Positions 12,713 through 12,998 of a stretch of 12,998 nt of DNA are shown here, one piece after another. Numbering within the stretch: position 1 is the first letter of the stretch; each line of letters begins with the position of its first letter. A program made the translations under genes and the position numbers. Location: positions 1 to 12,998 of the forward strand of contig JAEWHZ010000324.1 in assembly GCA_023387585.1 (NCBI GenBank), in the 5' to 3' direction. Under the pieces are notes generated by a model that was given only the letters and a program-made list of their open reading frames with translations, was not told where the DNA came from and ran no database searches. Origin of the DNA: Pseudomonadota bacterium. GTDB lineage: Bacteria > Pseudomonadota > Alphaproteobacteria > Rhizobiales > Devosiaceae.

Positions 12713-12998
12713 ATGATCGAGATCATCACCGCACCCAGCCATGTCGCCGCCTTCCGCGTCGCCGGTACGCTCCGGGGCGAGGACTATGATCGCGTGATCC
12801 CGGCGATCGAGGAAAAGCTGAAGGATCACGATGAGATCGGCGTCTTCGTCGACCTCGAGGATTTCGAGGACATGACCGGCGAGGCGCTGAAGCGCGACGT
12901 CAAATACGGCATCGACAAGCTCGGCGAGCTGCACCGCTTCAGCCGCGCGGCCGTTGCGACCGACAAGCAGTGGATCAAGGCGGTCACCGAGGCGGCGG
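12713..12998 (+). CDS. STAS/SpoIIAA-like domain protein (3' partial)
   Basis: The first 95 residues of a small cytoplasmic protein. It begins MIEIITAPSHVAAFRVAGTL, then GEDYDRVIPAIEEKLKDHDE, IGVFVDLEDFEDMTGEALKRDVKYG and HRFSRAAVATDKQWIKAVTE. This is the SpoIIAA-like/STAS fold of stand-alone bacterial proteins (usual length about 115-125, so only some 25 residues lie beyond the window). The fold resembles anti-anti-sigma factors and lipid-binding CRAL-TRIO domains; no phosphorylatable serine at the STAS switch position is obvious, so an anti-anti-sigma role is not supported. ATG at 12713 has an excellent ribosome site (AAAGGAG, 12698-12704). The perfect EcfG promoter upstream links it to the general stress response. 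It is the divergent partner of the DUF421 gene. Confidence 0.85.
   Translation, partial: MIEIITAPSHVAAFRVAGTLRGEDYDRVIPAIEEKLKDHDEIGVFVDLEDFEDMTGEALKRDVKYGIDKLGELHRFSRAAVATDKQWIKAVTEAA

Noticed and set aside
12545..12934. 130-codon N-terminal extension of the DUF421 frame
   Set aside because: The extension is antisense to the STAS-like gene and crosses both EcfG-type promoters; it has no family resemblance, while ATG 12544 has a good ribosome site.
1..12998. CRISPR array, tRNA, rRNA, insertion sequence, integration site or prophage
   Set aside because: No spaced direct repeats of array type, cloverleaf genes, transposase motifs or phage structural genes were seen; the S24 repressor alone is not evidence for a prophage.

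Overview
This window is a GC-rich chromosomal segment, most likely from an alphaproteobacterium of the Hyphomicrobiales (Rhizobiales). Support for that placement: a class I lysyl-tRNA synthetase; a SAM-II riboswitch in front of metZ; the long, two-domain dCTP deaminase; a TerB-like protein; an S24-type regulator beginning MLSHAAIW; and promoters of the GGAAC-N17-CGTT type, the signature of the alphaproteobacterial stress sigma factor EcfG. The genus cannot be read from the sequence; a Devosia-like relative is a guess. There are no rRNA or tRNA genes, no CRISPR array, no transposase and no phage structural genes.

Layout. A MATE-type multidrug exporter enters from the left edge (to 1298) and is followed by a 187-bp gap holding a possible gene remnant. 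On the minus strand a DUF952 protein and quinone-dependent dihydroorotate dehydrogenase (pyrD) form a translationally coupled pair (1486-2963). Divergent from them is an S24/LexA-like HTH repressor (3084-3728), tail to tail with class I lysS/lysK (3732-5342). A TerB-like protein (5482-5907) converges on a family-3 periplasmic solute-binding protein (5901-6740). Upstream of that, on the same strand, is metZ (6783-7988), preceded by a SAM-II aptamer and an intrinsic terminator. A long-form dCTP deaminase (8230-9342) diverges from metZ. A perfect nested palindrome separates it from the soluble transhydrogenase sthA (9403-10857). Then follow a LOG-family nucleotide hydrolase (10918-11781) and a DUF421 membrane protein with a C-terminal zinc ribbon (11837-12544), all on the minus strand. 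A STAS/SpoIIAA-like protein (12713 onward) runs off the right edge.

How the parts work together. Most of the window is housekeeping: pyrimidine supply (pyrD, dcd), methionine synthesis (metZ with SAM feedback), lysine charging and NAD(P)H balance. Regulation is the interesting part. The metZ leader carries a SAM-II aptamer with an unusual hairpin inserted before its 3' pseudoknot strand, and a 7-bp pairing that could switch the terminator. The 168-bp space between the DUF421 and STAS-like genes contains two divergent EcfG-type promoters, each with a 17-bp spacer. This suggests that both genes, and perhaps the LOG gene and sthA behind DUF421, belong to the general stress response. I do not see a clearly new multi-gene system here.
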